From Streptomyces sp. HB132 (GTDB lineage: Bacteria; Actinomycetota; Actinomycetes; Streptomycetales; Streptomycetaceae): a DNA stretch of 64,000 nucleotides. Position 1 is the first letter of the stretch. Each line of letters starts with the position of its first letter. The stretch lies in contig NZ_JAFBGA010000006.1 of the NCBI RefSeq assembly GCF_016909575.1, positions 248,001-312,000 on the forward strand. The letters run 5' to 3'. A model generated the notes under the pieces. That model did not search any database and had not been told where the DNA came from. It saw only the letters and a list, made by a program, of their open reading frames with translations. This document shows positions 27,576 to 34,063 of this stretch, piece by piece. Position numbers and translations under genes: made by a program.

Positions 27576-28604
27576 TCACACCCGAGCGGTCCACTCCTTC
27601 GCGCAGGGCGCGGCGTCCAGTCCGCAGAGCGCCCCGTACGCGGACTGGACGAACGGTGCGAGGGGGGTGGGAGCCGCGTTCGTGAGGGCCACGAGGCCCG
27701 TGCCCGAGCCGGGGAGGAAGCCCGCGAAGGCGGTGAAGCCGCGGGTTCCCCCGGAGTGGTGGATCAGCGCGCCGCCCGGGCGCGGGCGGAGGTTCCAGAT
27801 GAGGCACAGCCGGGAGCCGGTTCTCGGCACGCTCAGCCGGGGCCGTTGCACCTCGGCGAGCGCGGTGCGCAGCGCGGGTTCCGGGGCGGTGTCGGGGTCC
27901 AGCAGCGCGGCCAGGACGCGCAGCAGGTCGCGGACGCTCGACCGCACGGCTCCCGCCGCCGTCAGCCCGGGCATCAGGAGGGAGGGGCGTGGACGGCCGT
28001 GCCAGTGGCCGGTCGCCTGGGGACGGCCGGGATCGCAGTCCGTGTCCGCGAGGCCGAGCGGGCCGGTGACGCGCTCGGCCAGCAGGGCGGGGTAGTCGTC
28101 TCCGGAGCCGCCGGCCGCCCTGGCGAGCACCTGACCCAGCAGGCCTCCGCCGAAGTTGGAGTACAGGACCCGGCTGCCGGGCCGGTGCCGGAGCCGGGTA
28201 CGGCGCAGCGAGGCGAGCAGGTCGTCCTCGAGGAAACCCGCGTACGGGTTGCTGAGCCACCCGCTGCGGAGCGCCCGGCCGAGCAGGCCCGGGGGGAGGC
28301 GCGGCAGACCGGAGGTGTGGGTGGCGAGGTGGAGGAGGGTCAGCGGCGGGCCCGGGAGCCGGAAGGGGAGGTAACGGTCGGCGCGGTCGCCGTAGTGGAC
28401 CTCGCCCCGGGCGGCCATCTCCGCGAGCAGCAGTGCGGTGAAGGTCTTCGTCAGCGAGCCCGTCTCGAACCGGGTGCTCTCCCCCACCGGACCGCTGCGG
28501 AGCACGGCGCGCTCGGCTCCCCGCACAGCCGCGACCGCCGTCGCCGGCCCGGGGGAAGCCGCCAGGAGCGGCTGGAGGGAGGCGGTCAGCGGCGGGCGTG
28601 TCAC
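27576..28604 (-). CDS. Serine hydrolase, beta-lactamase/class C-like
   Basis: 342 residues from a GTG four bases after the upstream gene's stop. It shows the penicillin-recognising motifs: Ser50-x-x-Lys53 in TGSLTKTFTALLL, Tyr148-Ser-Asn150 in RVLYSNFGGG, and a KTG-equivalent HSGGTRGF at 283-290. There is no signal peptide, so it likely acts in the cytosol as a peptidase, esterase or transacylase rather than a periplasmic beta-lactamase. It is the last gene of a four-gene coupled operon beginning with a 60-residue peptide, so a peptide-processing or peptide-release role is a reasonable guess. Confidence 0.85.
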   Translation of the reverse strand: MTRPPLTASLQPLLAASPGPATAVAAVRGAERAVLRSGPVGESTRFETGSLTKTFTALLLAEMAARGEVHYGDRADRYLPFRLPGPPLTLLHLATHTSGLPRLPPGLLGRALRSGWLSNPYAGFLEDDLLASLRRTRLRHRPGSRVLYSNFGGGLLGQVLARAAGGSGDDYPALLAERVTGPLGLADTDCDPGRPQATGHWHGRPRPSLLMPGLTAAGAVRSSVRDLLRVLAALLDPDTAPEPALRTALAEVQRPRLSVPRTGSRLCLIWNLRPRPGGALIHHSGGTRGFTAFAGFLPGSGTGLVALTNAAPTPLAPFVQSAYGALCGLDAAPCAKEWTARV

Positions 28605-28608
28605 ACGC

Positions 28609-29529
28609 TCACCGCTGCCCCGCCGCCCTGGCCAGCGCGATGGATCCGGCGACGGCCGCTACGACGACGGTGTGCTGATGGTCCGTGAACCGCTGCTGCG
28701 GGTCGTCGTCCACCGGCTCGTTGTCACGGGGCACGAGACCGTCCTGGTGCTGCAGCGCCGCGACGGCCTCCCAGTCCTCCGTGGGGCAGTACGGGTCCTC
28801 GATCGAGGCGCCGACGACGAGCAGCTCCGTGACCAGGTCCCACTGCCCCACCTCGCGCCAGACGTCGATCCACACGGGGAGCCAGGTGCGTACGTGGTCG
28901 GCGAGTTCGGGCGGCAGTCCGCCCGGGTTCCCGCCCCAGTCGGTGAGGTGGAAGACGGTGTGGGTCATCGCGTACGCGGTGATCCAGTTGATGGCCCAGG
29001 GCTCCGGTCTCGCACCGAGCCAGGTCGTGGCGGCCACGGCGTTCAGGTCCTCGGTGTGCCCGAGGCCCACGACGCGGGCGGCGTTGGCGACGGCGAGCCG
29101 CCGGTTCGGCAGGACCTCGACGCTGTTCACCGACCGCATGCGGGAACGGTGGGCCAGGAGGCGGTCGAGCCCTTCGTGGCGGTAGCCGCAGCGGACGAAC
29201 GGGGCGTACATCTCGAGCGGGTCCGTCATCAGCGTGTGACGGAGCTGGCGTTCGTAGATCATGTCGCCGCGCCTGAACTGCTCCCAGGTGAAGTCCATCA
29301 GGCTCTGGGCTGCGGCCAGACGGCCGGGCCCCGCCACTCCGTCGCGCAGGATCAGGGAGGCCGCGAGGGTCGTCTCCCCCAGCGGCTTGTAGACACTGTC
29401 GGGGTCGGCCATCGTCTCGGTCGTGCCCGGCGGCAGGCCTCCGAGGTCCCGGTTCGCGTGCAGCCACGAGAGCGCACGGTCCGCCATGCTGCGGGCCGCC
29501 CGGGTGACGGGCTCTGGGATCGTCGTCAT
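28609..29529 (-). CDS. Uncharacterised protein, alpha/alpha-toroid-like features
   Basis: 306 residues from an ATG overlapping the upstream stop (ATGA). I do not recognise the family with confidence. It is rich in amphipathic helices with ALSWLHANRDL, WAINWITAYAMTHTVFHLTDWG, WIDVWREVGQWDLVTELLV and a C-terminal EDWEAVAALQHQDGLVPRDN. The last part is like the LQxxDG helices of alpha/alpha-barrel enzymes (terpene cyclases, lanthionine cyclases). Conserved-looking Cys and His residues occur (FVRCGYRHEGL, DPYCPTEDW, FTDHQHTVV) and could bind metal or act in catalysis. It may correspond to an uncharacterised actinobacterial DUF. Function unknown. Confidence 0.75.
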   Translation of the reverse strand: MTTIPEPVTRAARSMADRALSWLHANRDLGGLPPGTTETMADPDSVYKPLGETTLAASLILRDGVAGPGRLAAAQSLMDFTWEQFRRGDMIYERQLRHTLMTDPLEMYAPFVRCGYRHEGLDRLLAHRSRMRSVNSVEVLPNRRLAVANAARVVGLGHTEDLNAVAATTWLGARPEPWAINWITAYAMTHTVFHLTDWGGNPGGLPPELADHVRTWLPVWIDVWREVGQWDLVTELLVVGASIEDPYCPTEDWEAVAALQHQDGLVPRDNEPVDDDPQQRFTDHQHTVVVAAVAGSIALARAAGQR

Positions 29530-30257
29530 GTGGATGCCGCCTCCTCGGCGGCAGCACCGGGCTGCGGTGCGAGGAAGTGGCGGGCGATCGCCAGGTCCAG
29601 GGCGGCGCGCGGGCCCGCCCCGCCCACCAGCCACACGTGCTCGGCCGCGAGGTCCGGGTCCAGGGGCAGTCCGGCGCCCTCGTGACTCAGCCAGGCCAGC
29701 CAGCGGACGAGGCGCAGCGCGGTCGGGAAGTCACGGCGCAGGATCGAGCGGCTGACACCGCGGCTCAGCGGCAGAGCTCCGGCGCGGGCGGCCTCGTGGA
29801 CCGGACCGTCGAGGCCGAGCGTCGCCAGCGGGGCGAGTTGTGCCATCCGGACGGACCAGCCGCTCCAGTCCGCGGTGCGGCTGAGCGCGGGGTCGTCCGC
29901 CGGGGCGGGCGCGACCGCCCGCAGGGTGTCGTCCCCGGAGAGCCGCGCGAGCAGGACCGCGGTCGCGTGGTCGCGGTGGGCGACCGCCGCCTCCTCCGTG
30001 GCCTCGGAGGCGGGGAAGGCGTCGAAGGCCTTGGCCACGACGGCCGCGTCCTGCGCCTGGAAGGGGTGGCCCGCCAGCAGGTGGGGGCTGAAGACGTCGG
30101 CTCCGAGCACCCGGACGGCCGCGAGAGCCGCGAGGGTGTCCGGGGCGTCGTCGACGTACCGCGCCAGCTGTGCAGCGCCCCCGGTGCCGCTGAGGGCACC
30201 GAGGACGCTGACTGCCAGGGCGTCGGCCGCCTCGGCGAATGCGGAGTGGGAACTCAC
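29526..30257 (-). CDS. Uncharacterised protein of the peptide operon
   Basis: 243 residues from a GTG that overlaps the peptide gene's stop (GTGA) and has AAGGAG in the end of the peptide gene. It is mostly helical: ALAVSVLGALSGTGGAAQLARYVDD, LAALAAVRVLGADVFSPHLLAG, FPTALRLVRWLAWLSHEGAG, ALDLAIARHFLAP. No signal peptide, membrane segment or known catalytic motif is visible. Strict coupling to the peptide upstream and the toroid-like protein downstream says these products work together, possibly as binding and modifying partners. Function unknown. Confidence 0.7.
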   Translation of the reverse strand: MSSHSAFAEAADALAVSVLGALSGTGGAAQLARYVDDAPDTLAALAAVRVLGADVFSPHLLAGHPFQAQDAAVVAKAFDAFPASEATEEAAVAHRDHATAVLLARLSGDDTLRAVAPAPADDPALSRTADWSGWSVRMAQLAPLATLGLDGPVHEAARAGALPLSRGVSRSILRRDFPTALRLVRWLAWLSHEGAGLPLDPDLAAEHVWLVGGAGPRAALDLAIARHFLAPQPGAAAEEAAST

Positions 30258-30436
30258 TTGCCCCGGGGCTCCTTCGGCTCCTTGGGAGACAGGAGGAGGA
30301 GCGCGAGCAGGAAGCCCGCGGCCTCGGGGGTGTAGAGCGGGGCGTCACTGACGGCTGCCTCGGGCTCGGCCATCAGCGCGCCCAGCGTGGTGGTCTGGGC
30401 CGGTGTCGCGGTGAGAGCGATCTCCTGGGTAAGCAT
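30254..30436 (-). CDS. 60-residue peptide, possible precursor or small membrane peptide
   Basis: Begins MLTQEIALTATPAQTTTLG with GTGGAGG seven bases before the ATG. The N-terminal 35 residues are acidic/Thr-Ala rich (ALMAEPEAAVSDAPLYTPE), then a Leu-rich stretch GFLLALLLLS and a Pro/Lys tail ending PKEPKEPRGK. The hydrophobic run is too short for a standard membrane helix. It heads a fully overlapping operon, is far smaller than its partners, and divides into an acidic leader-like part and a distinct C-terminal part, as RiPP precursors do; no Cys or Ser/Thr-rich core is present, so no known class fits. A small membrane-associated regulator is the alternative. Confidence 0.65.
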   Translation of the reverse strand: MLTQEIALTATPAQTTTLGALMAEPEAAVSDAPLYTPEAAGFLLALLLLSPKEPKEPRGK

Positions 30437-30464
30437 GGTGCCTCCACATCACTGGGGGACACTT

Positions 30465-30478
30465 ACCACATGTGTGGT
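30465..30478 (-). promoter_or_regulatory. Inverted repeat upstream of the peptide operon
   Basis: ACCACA-TG-TGTGGT, perfect six-base arms, 29 bases upstream of the peptide start codon, inside an A/T-rich spacer (about 30,460-30,530) that must carry the operon promoter. It could be an operator or a leader-RNA stem. The spacer also has GAGAT/ATCTC arms near 30,508-30,519. No convincing -10/-35 pair was fixed. Confidence 0.45.
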
Positions 30479-30730
30479 GATGCCTCGAACGCCGATAAAG
30501 GGTGGAATGAGATTTATCTCCCCAACCCCGCGTGGACTGACGACGTGTATGGGCCACAGGCTCCGGACGGCCGGCGACAGCGCTCCACGCCGCCGGGACG
30601 AAGGTCTCGCCCGGCCTTCGAAACCGCTGTCCGCCCGGGCGCCCCACAGAGCGTCCGTCACCTCACCGCGCGGTCGGGCGGCTTCCTCCGCCCCCGACCG
30701 GGGTGACGGATCGGCGGGTCGGCCGGTGCT

Positions 30731-30793
30731 CCGGGCCGCCGTCGCCACGCCGCCGCAGGCGTCCCGGGCGGCGGTGTGGCGACGGCGGCCCGG
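30731..30793 (-). terminator. Long hairpin terminator downstream of the gene at 30,825
   Basis: Arms 30731-30755 and 30769-30793 pair over 25 bases with one mismatch around a 13-base loop. It begins 32 bases after the minus-strand stop at 30,825. A second hairpin, GGCACGG with CCGTGCC at 30792-30824, abuts that stop. The remainder of the gap 30,437-30,730 has no supported gene. Confidence 0.75.
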
Positions 30794-30824
30794 CACGGAA
30801 GGGCCCGCCGATCCGGGCCGTGCC

Positions 30825-32183
30825 CTACGGCGCCGTCAGCCCCGCGACCCGCAGCGCGTGGACCAGGTCCCGCTCTCGCGCCGCGGACACCTCGCGTGCC
30901 GCGGCGAGCAGTTGGGGGACGAGGTGGCGCGCTCTCCCCTCAGCGACGCGCGCCGCGTCCTGCGGCGTCCGGACGCGGACGAACGCGCATAGCAGCGCCC
31001 GCGCCTCCGGCCCCAGACCGGCGCGTTCGAGGACGGCCACGGCGTCGGCGATCTCGCCGGCAGGCCGGGCCACTCCTTGCCGGAGCAGCTGCCCGCAGTC
31101 GTCGGCGCGGCCGGCTGCCGCCAACGCACCTGCCGCAGCGGCCAGTTCGGCGGGTGGCAGGGAGGAGACCTCCCACAGCAGGGTCGCCCAGTCGGCGGCC
31201 AGGCCCGCTCCGTGCAGGGCGACGGCGAGGGCCGGCAGATGCCCCGCGGGCCATGCGGCCGCTTCGCAGAGCACGACGTGCGCCTCACCGCTACGGCCGT
31301 CCGTGCGCAGCCGTACGAGCCGGGCCACGGCGTTCTCGGCGGCCCTGAGTGCGGCGGGTCCGGGTTCCGGGGCACTGGAGGCAGGGACCTCGCTCCCCTC
31401 GGCCCGCGCACCGCTGAAGCGCGCTCCTCTGGGGGCGGTGCCCGGCGAGGGCGCCGGTCGGCCGGGCCCGGTCGGCGGGACCGGCTCCGCCTCCACCTCG
31501 TCCTCGATCTCCAGGCCGGCGAAGCGGGCGCCACGAGGCTTCCTGCGCCTGGGCGCGGGAGCAGGCGTCCTCTCCGGGCCGGGCCTGGGGCCATCGGCCG
31601 CTTCGGGACGGCGCGGCCCCGGTACCGGGGACCCGTCCCCGGTGTCCGGCGTGTTCTCGTCGTCCTGCTCCCGGAACCAGCTGTCCGGTGCCGGCCTGCC
31701 GAGCGCCGCCATCCGGTTGCGGAGCTCCGCACAGCGCGCCGTGGCACGGGCGTGGTCGTCCCGCGCCCAGGCCGGCGCCTCCGTCTCCTCGTCCCGCTCA
31801 CGCGCCCCGTTCGCGTCGGCGGCACGCATCCGCCCGGCCGCGTACGACTGCTCACGGCGCATCACGTCCAGCCGGTCGGCCAGAGCCTGGCGCCCGCCGG
31901 GGCGCCTGTCGTGCGCGGCCGCGGACGCGGCACACAGCGCGGCGGCCCGTACGGATTCCCTTGCGGCGAATGCGGTGCCCCGCACCGCTGCGAGGTCCTG
32001 GAGCAACGACTCGACCACGTCCCAGGGCGGGACATCGATGCCGGCGAAGCAGGCGCGCATGCCTTCGGGATCGCGCGCGCAGAAGACTCCGTACCAGCCG
32101 CGGCCGGGATCGAGCAGAGCGGCCAGGTCATGTAGGTACCGTGCGAACGCCCTTACTTCCGCAGCATGCTGATGCTCTGTCAT
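30825..32183 (-). CDS. Uncharacterised actinomycete protein, disordered centre with helical ends
   Basis: 452 residues from ATG with GAGGGCGG upstream (the frame stays open 109 codons further but with low-complexity translation). Residues 1-190 are helical (AEVRAFARYLHDLAALLDPGRGWYGVF, WDVVESLLQDLAAVRG). Residues 190-290 are Pro/Arg/Glu-rich and probably disordered, with repeated RGARFAG/RGARFSG. Residues 300-452 are Ala-rich helices with pentatricopeptide-like or TPR-like spacing (LPALAVALHGAGLAADWATLLWEV, LAAAAGALAAAGRADDCGQLLRQG). Homologues in Streptomyces are often labelled large tegument-like by composition only. Function unknown. Confidence 0.8.
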   Translation of the reverse strand: MTEHQHAAEVRAFARYLHDLAALLDPGRGWYGVFCARDPEGMRACFAGIDVPPWDVVESLLQDLAAVRGTAFAARESVRAAALCAASAAAHDRRPGGRQALADRLDVMRREQSYAAGRMRAADANGARERDEETEAPAWARDDHARATARCAELRNRMAALGRPAPDSWFREQDDENTPDTGDGSPVPGPRRPEAADGPRPGPERTPAPAPRRRKPRGARFAGLEIEDEVEAEPVPPTGPGRPAPSPGTAPRGARFSGARAEGSEVPASSAPEPGPAALRAAENAVARLVRLRTDGRSGEAHVVLCEAAAWPAGHLPALAVALHGAGLAADWATLLWEVSSLPPAELAAAAGALAAAGRADDCGQLLRQGVARPAGEIADAVAVLERAGLGPEARALLCAFVRVRTPQDAARVAEGRARHLVPQLLAAAREVSAARERDLVHALRVAGLTAP

Positions 32184-32316
32184 CGCCGCCCTCACCGGTC
32201 GCCGGGGACTGGGACGTTCCAGTCCGCGGGCATTCGACCGCAGGCGTGTTACGAGCGGACTACGCGCGCTCTTCCGGCACGGTGCACCCGAAGCGCACGA
32301 CCGGGCCGGCGCCCCC

Positions 32317-32697
32317 TCAGAAGGTGATGGCGATCCCCGTGTGGGGCCGCTTGCCGAGACGCACGACCATGGCGGGCCAGTCCACGAGCCAGAACTTCCA
32401 GGTGTACTTGCGAGCGAGCATCTTGCGTACCGCCGCCATCGCGTCGCCGTCGAGCAGCCGAGCCGTCCCCTCGGCGCTCGCTGCTCCCTCGGCGACGCGA
32501 CCGCGCGCATCGCAGACGGTGACGAGGACCCGGCTGTCCTTGCGGAGCCGCTTGACCTTCCAGGAGTCGGAGCGCGTCCAGACGTACAGCACTTCGTCGT
32601 CCGCCGCGGCCCAGACGGGCGTCGCGACGGGCGTGCCGTCCTTCCGGTAGGTGGTCAGACTGACGTATTCGCTGCGGGCGAAGTCCTGGAGAGTCAC
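32317..32697 (-). CDS. PPOX-class F420-dependent oxidoreductase
   Basis: 126 residues, the normal size of single-domain split-barrel flavin/F420 reductases. It has FARSEYVSLTTYRKDGTPVATPVWAA, LYVWTRSDSWKVKRLRKDSRVLVTVCDARGR and EGTARLLDG, matching the family that reduces small molecules with F420H2 (related to Ddn). The start is GTG with a weak TAGGG upstream. It stands alone between an uncharacterised gene and a pseudogene; the substrate is unknown. Confidence 0.88.
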   Translation of the reverse strand: MTLQDFARSEYVSLTTYRKDGTPVATPVWAAADDEVLYVWTRSDSWKVKRLRKDSRVLVTVCDARGRVAEGAASAEGTARLLDGDAMAAVRKMLARKYTWKFWLVDWPAMVVRLGKRPHTGIAITF

Positions 32698-32774
32698 GGG
32701 CGCGACCCTACTCGGCTCATACCGTCAGCGGCATCTCCCCTGGTCGGACAGCGGCCCGGGGTTCGGCTCGTCCG

Positions 32775-33215
32775 ATGCCGGGGCCCCTGAACGGCTGGGC
32801 GGGTGACTCGGCCGTCGGCTTCACCGCCGGCCGCCCCAGGACCGAGGACGTGCGGCTGAGCGGGACGGCGTTCGCGGCGCTGGACGCGGGCATCGCGGCG
32901 GCGGACGCGGGCGAACGGATCGGCGACCTCGCGCACGCGATCGGCACGGGGCGCCGGGGCGCGGGTCACGGCACCCCGGGGCGGGCACGGTATCGGCAGG
33001 TCGGTGCACGAGGGCCCGTCCGGCTCGACCGGGGCACGCCGCTGCGGCACGTGATGGTGCCGGCCATCGAGCCGATGCCGATCGTCGGCGGCCAGTACGT
33101 CTTCCACGCGGACCCCGACGGCTGGACCCTCCGTGCGAGTGATGGCAACCGGCTGGCCCACGCCGAACACACGGGGCCGTCACCGATGACGGCCCCGCAT
33201 CCTGACGGCGCTCCG
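32775..33215 (+). pseudogene. Truncated, frameshifted methionine aminopeptidase
   Basis: Plus-strand translation gives GWAGDSAVGFTAG and AGERIGDLAHAIG, then in the +1 frame GHGIGRSVHEGP (32,983-33,018), then back in the first frame PLRHVMVPAIEPM and DPDGWTLRASDGNRLAHAEHT, then another shift into VTDDGP. These are in-order blocks of type I methionine aminopeptidase, including metal ligands HGD-type Asp, GHGIG His, IEPM Glu and EHT Glu. The N-terminal third with the first metal Asp is missing and at least three indels break the frame, so no active enzyme can be made. Its end runs up to the chitosanase stop. Confidence 0.8.
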
Positions 33216-33226
33216 ACCCTGCGCAC

Positions 33227-33904
33227 TCAGGCTCCCCCGGCGAACTTCCGGGCGAGTTCCTCACCGGCCTTGACGGCGGCGGCAGGGCTCTCGATCGGTG
33301 AGGCCTTGGAGTTCCTGAAGAGGATGTAGGTGACACCGGAGGCCGTACCGCCGGTCCTGGGGTCCGGATCGATGCCGAGCGCCTTGGCCAGGGCGTACGA
33401 GCCCTCTCCGATGATTCCGGTGGGCCCCGTGTCTCCGACGACCGCGTAGCGGACCTTCCCGTCGTGGATGACGGCGGCCACACCGCCGCCCTTGATCCCC
33501 GCAGTGGTGTAGTTCCACAGCGGGCCGGGGCCGGGGACGACGACGTACGGCACCTCGGCTGAGTCCAGGTACTTGCCGTCCGACCCCTGGAACGCCGTCT
33601 GGGGCTGGAAGGAGGGGTCCGTCCTCGTGTTGCAGACGGTGCTGACCTGACCGTCGCAGTCGATGTCCATGTCGGCCTCCCAGAACACGGCCTCGTCGGT
33701 GCCGCAGACCGGGACCGTGGCGGCTGCCGCGCTCTGGTCCGTCCGGTACTTCCCCTGGGAGATCCGGGTGCAGTTCTGCACCTTGGCCAGCAGTTCGGCG
33801 GCCCCGACCGGGCTTCCCGCGTCCCCGGCCGCCTCGGCCGGGAGTGTCGCGGCGAGCAGAGCGGCGCCGGAGAGCGCGGAGAGGACGAGCATTCGCGTAC
33901 GCAC
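33227..33904 (-). CDS. Secreted chitosanase, glycoside hydrolase family 75
   Basis: 225 residues from GTG at 33904, chosen for AAAGGG about 11 bases upstream; GTG at 33931 and ATG at 33892 are alternatives. A signal peptide (RMLVLSALSGAALLAATLPAEA) precedes a mature domain with the GH75 pattern: AELLAKVQNCTRI, VFWEADMDIDCDGQVSTVC (acidic catalytic region), FQPQTAFQGSDGKYLD, PYVVVPGPGPLWNY, VRYAVVGDTGPTGIIGEGSYALAKALGI and GVTYILFRNS. GH75 enzymes are endo-chitosanases secreted to degrade fungal-type chitosan. It is monocistronic and abuts the pseudogene. Confidence 0.88.
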   Translation of the reverse strand: MRTRMLVLSALSGAALLAATLPAEAAGDAGSPVGAAELLAKVQNCTRISQGKYRTDQSAAAATVPVCGTDEAVFWEADMDIDCDGQVSTVCNTRTDPSFQPQTAFQGSDGKYLDSAEVPYVVVPGPGPLWNYTTAGIKGGGVAAVIHDGKVRYAVVGDTGPTGIIGEGSYALAKALGIDPDPRTGGTASGVTYILFRNSKASPIESPAAAVKAGEELARKFAGGA

Positions 33905-33992
33905 CGTCGTAGATGCCCTTTCACTGGACACGAAGGACCCCGGGGGGCCTTCCTTGCCGGCGCGGCCGGCGGGTGGGCGACCGGCCGCTTCA

Positions 33993-34046
33993 AGGCCTCG
34001 GGGCCGGAAGGGCGCGACGAACCACGCCCTTCCGGCCCCGAGGCCT
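33993..34046 (-). terminator. Strong hairpin terminator of the secreted GGT gene
   Basis: Perfect 22-bp arms at 33993-34014 and 34025-34046 with a 10-base loop, 17 bases beyond the minus-strand GGT stop. Confidence 0.85.
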
Positions 34047-34063
34047 CTGCTTGTGCCGATCGG

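Noticed and set aside
30239..30706. Plus-strand frame opposite the peptide gene
   Set aside because: Antisense to the peptide and its promoter, low-complexity translation, no ribosome site; the minus-strand peptide is better supported by coupling.
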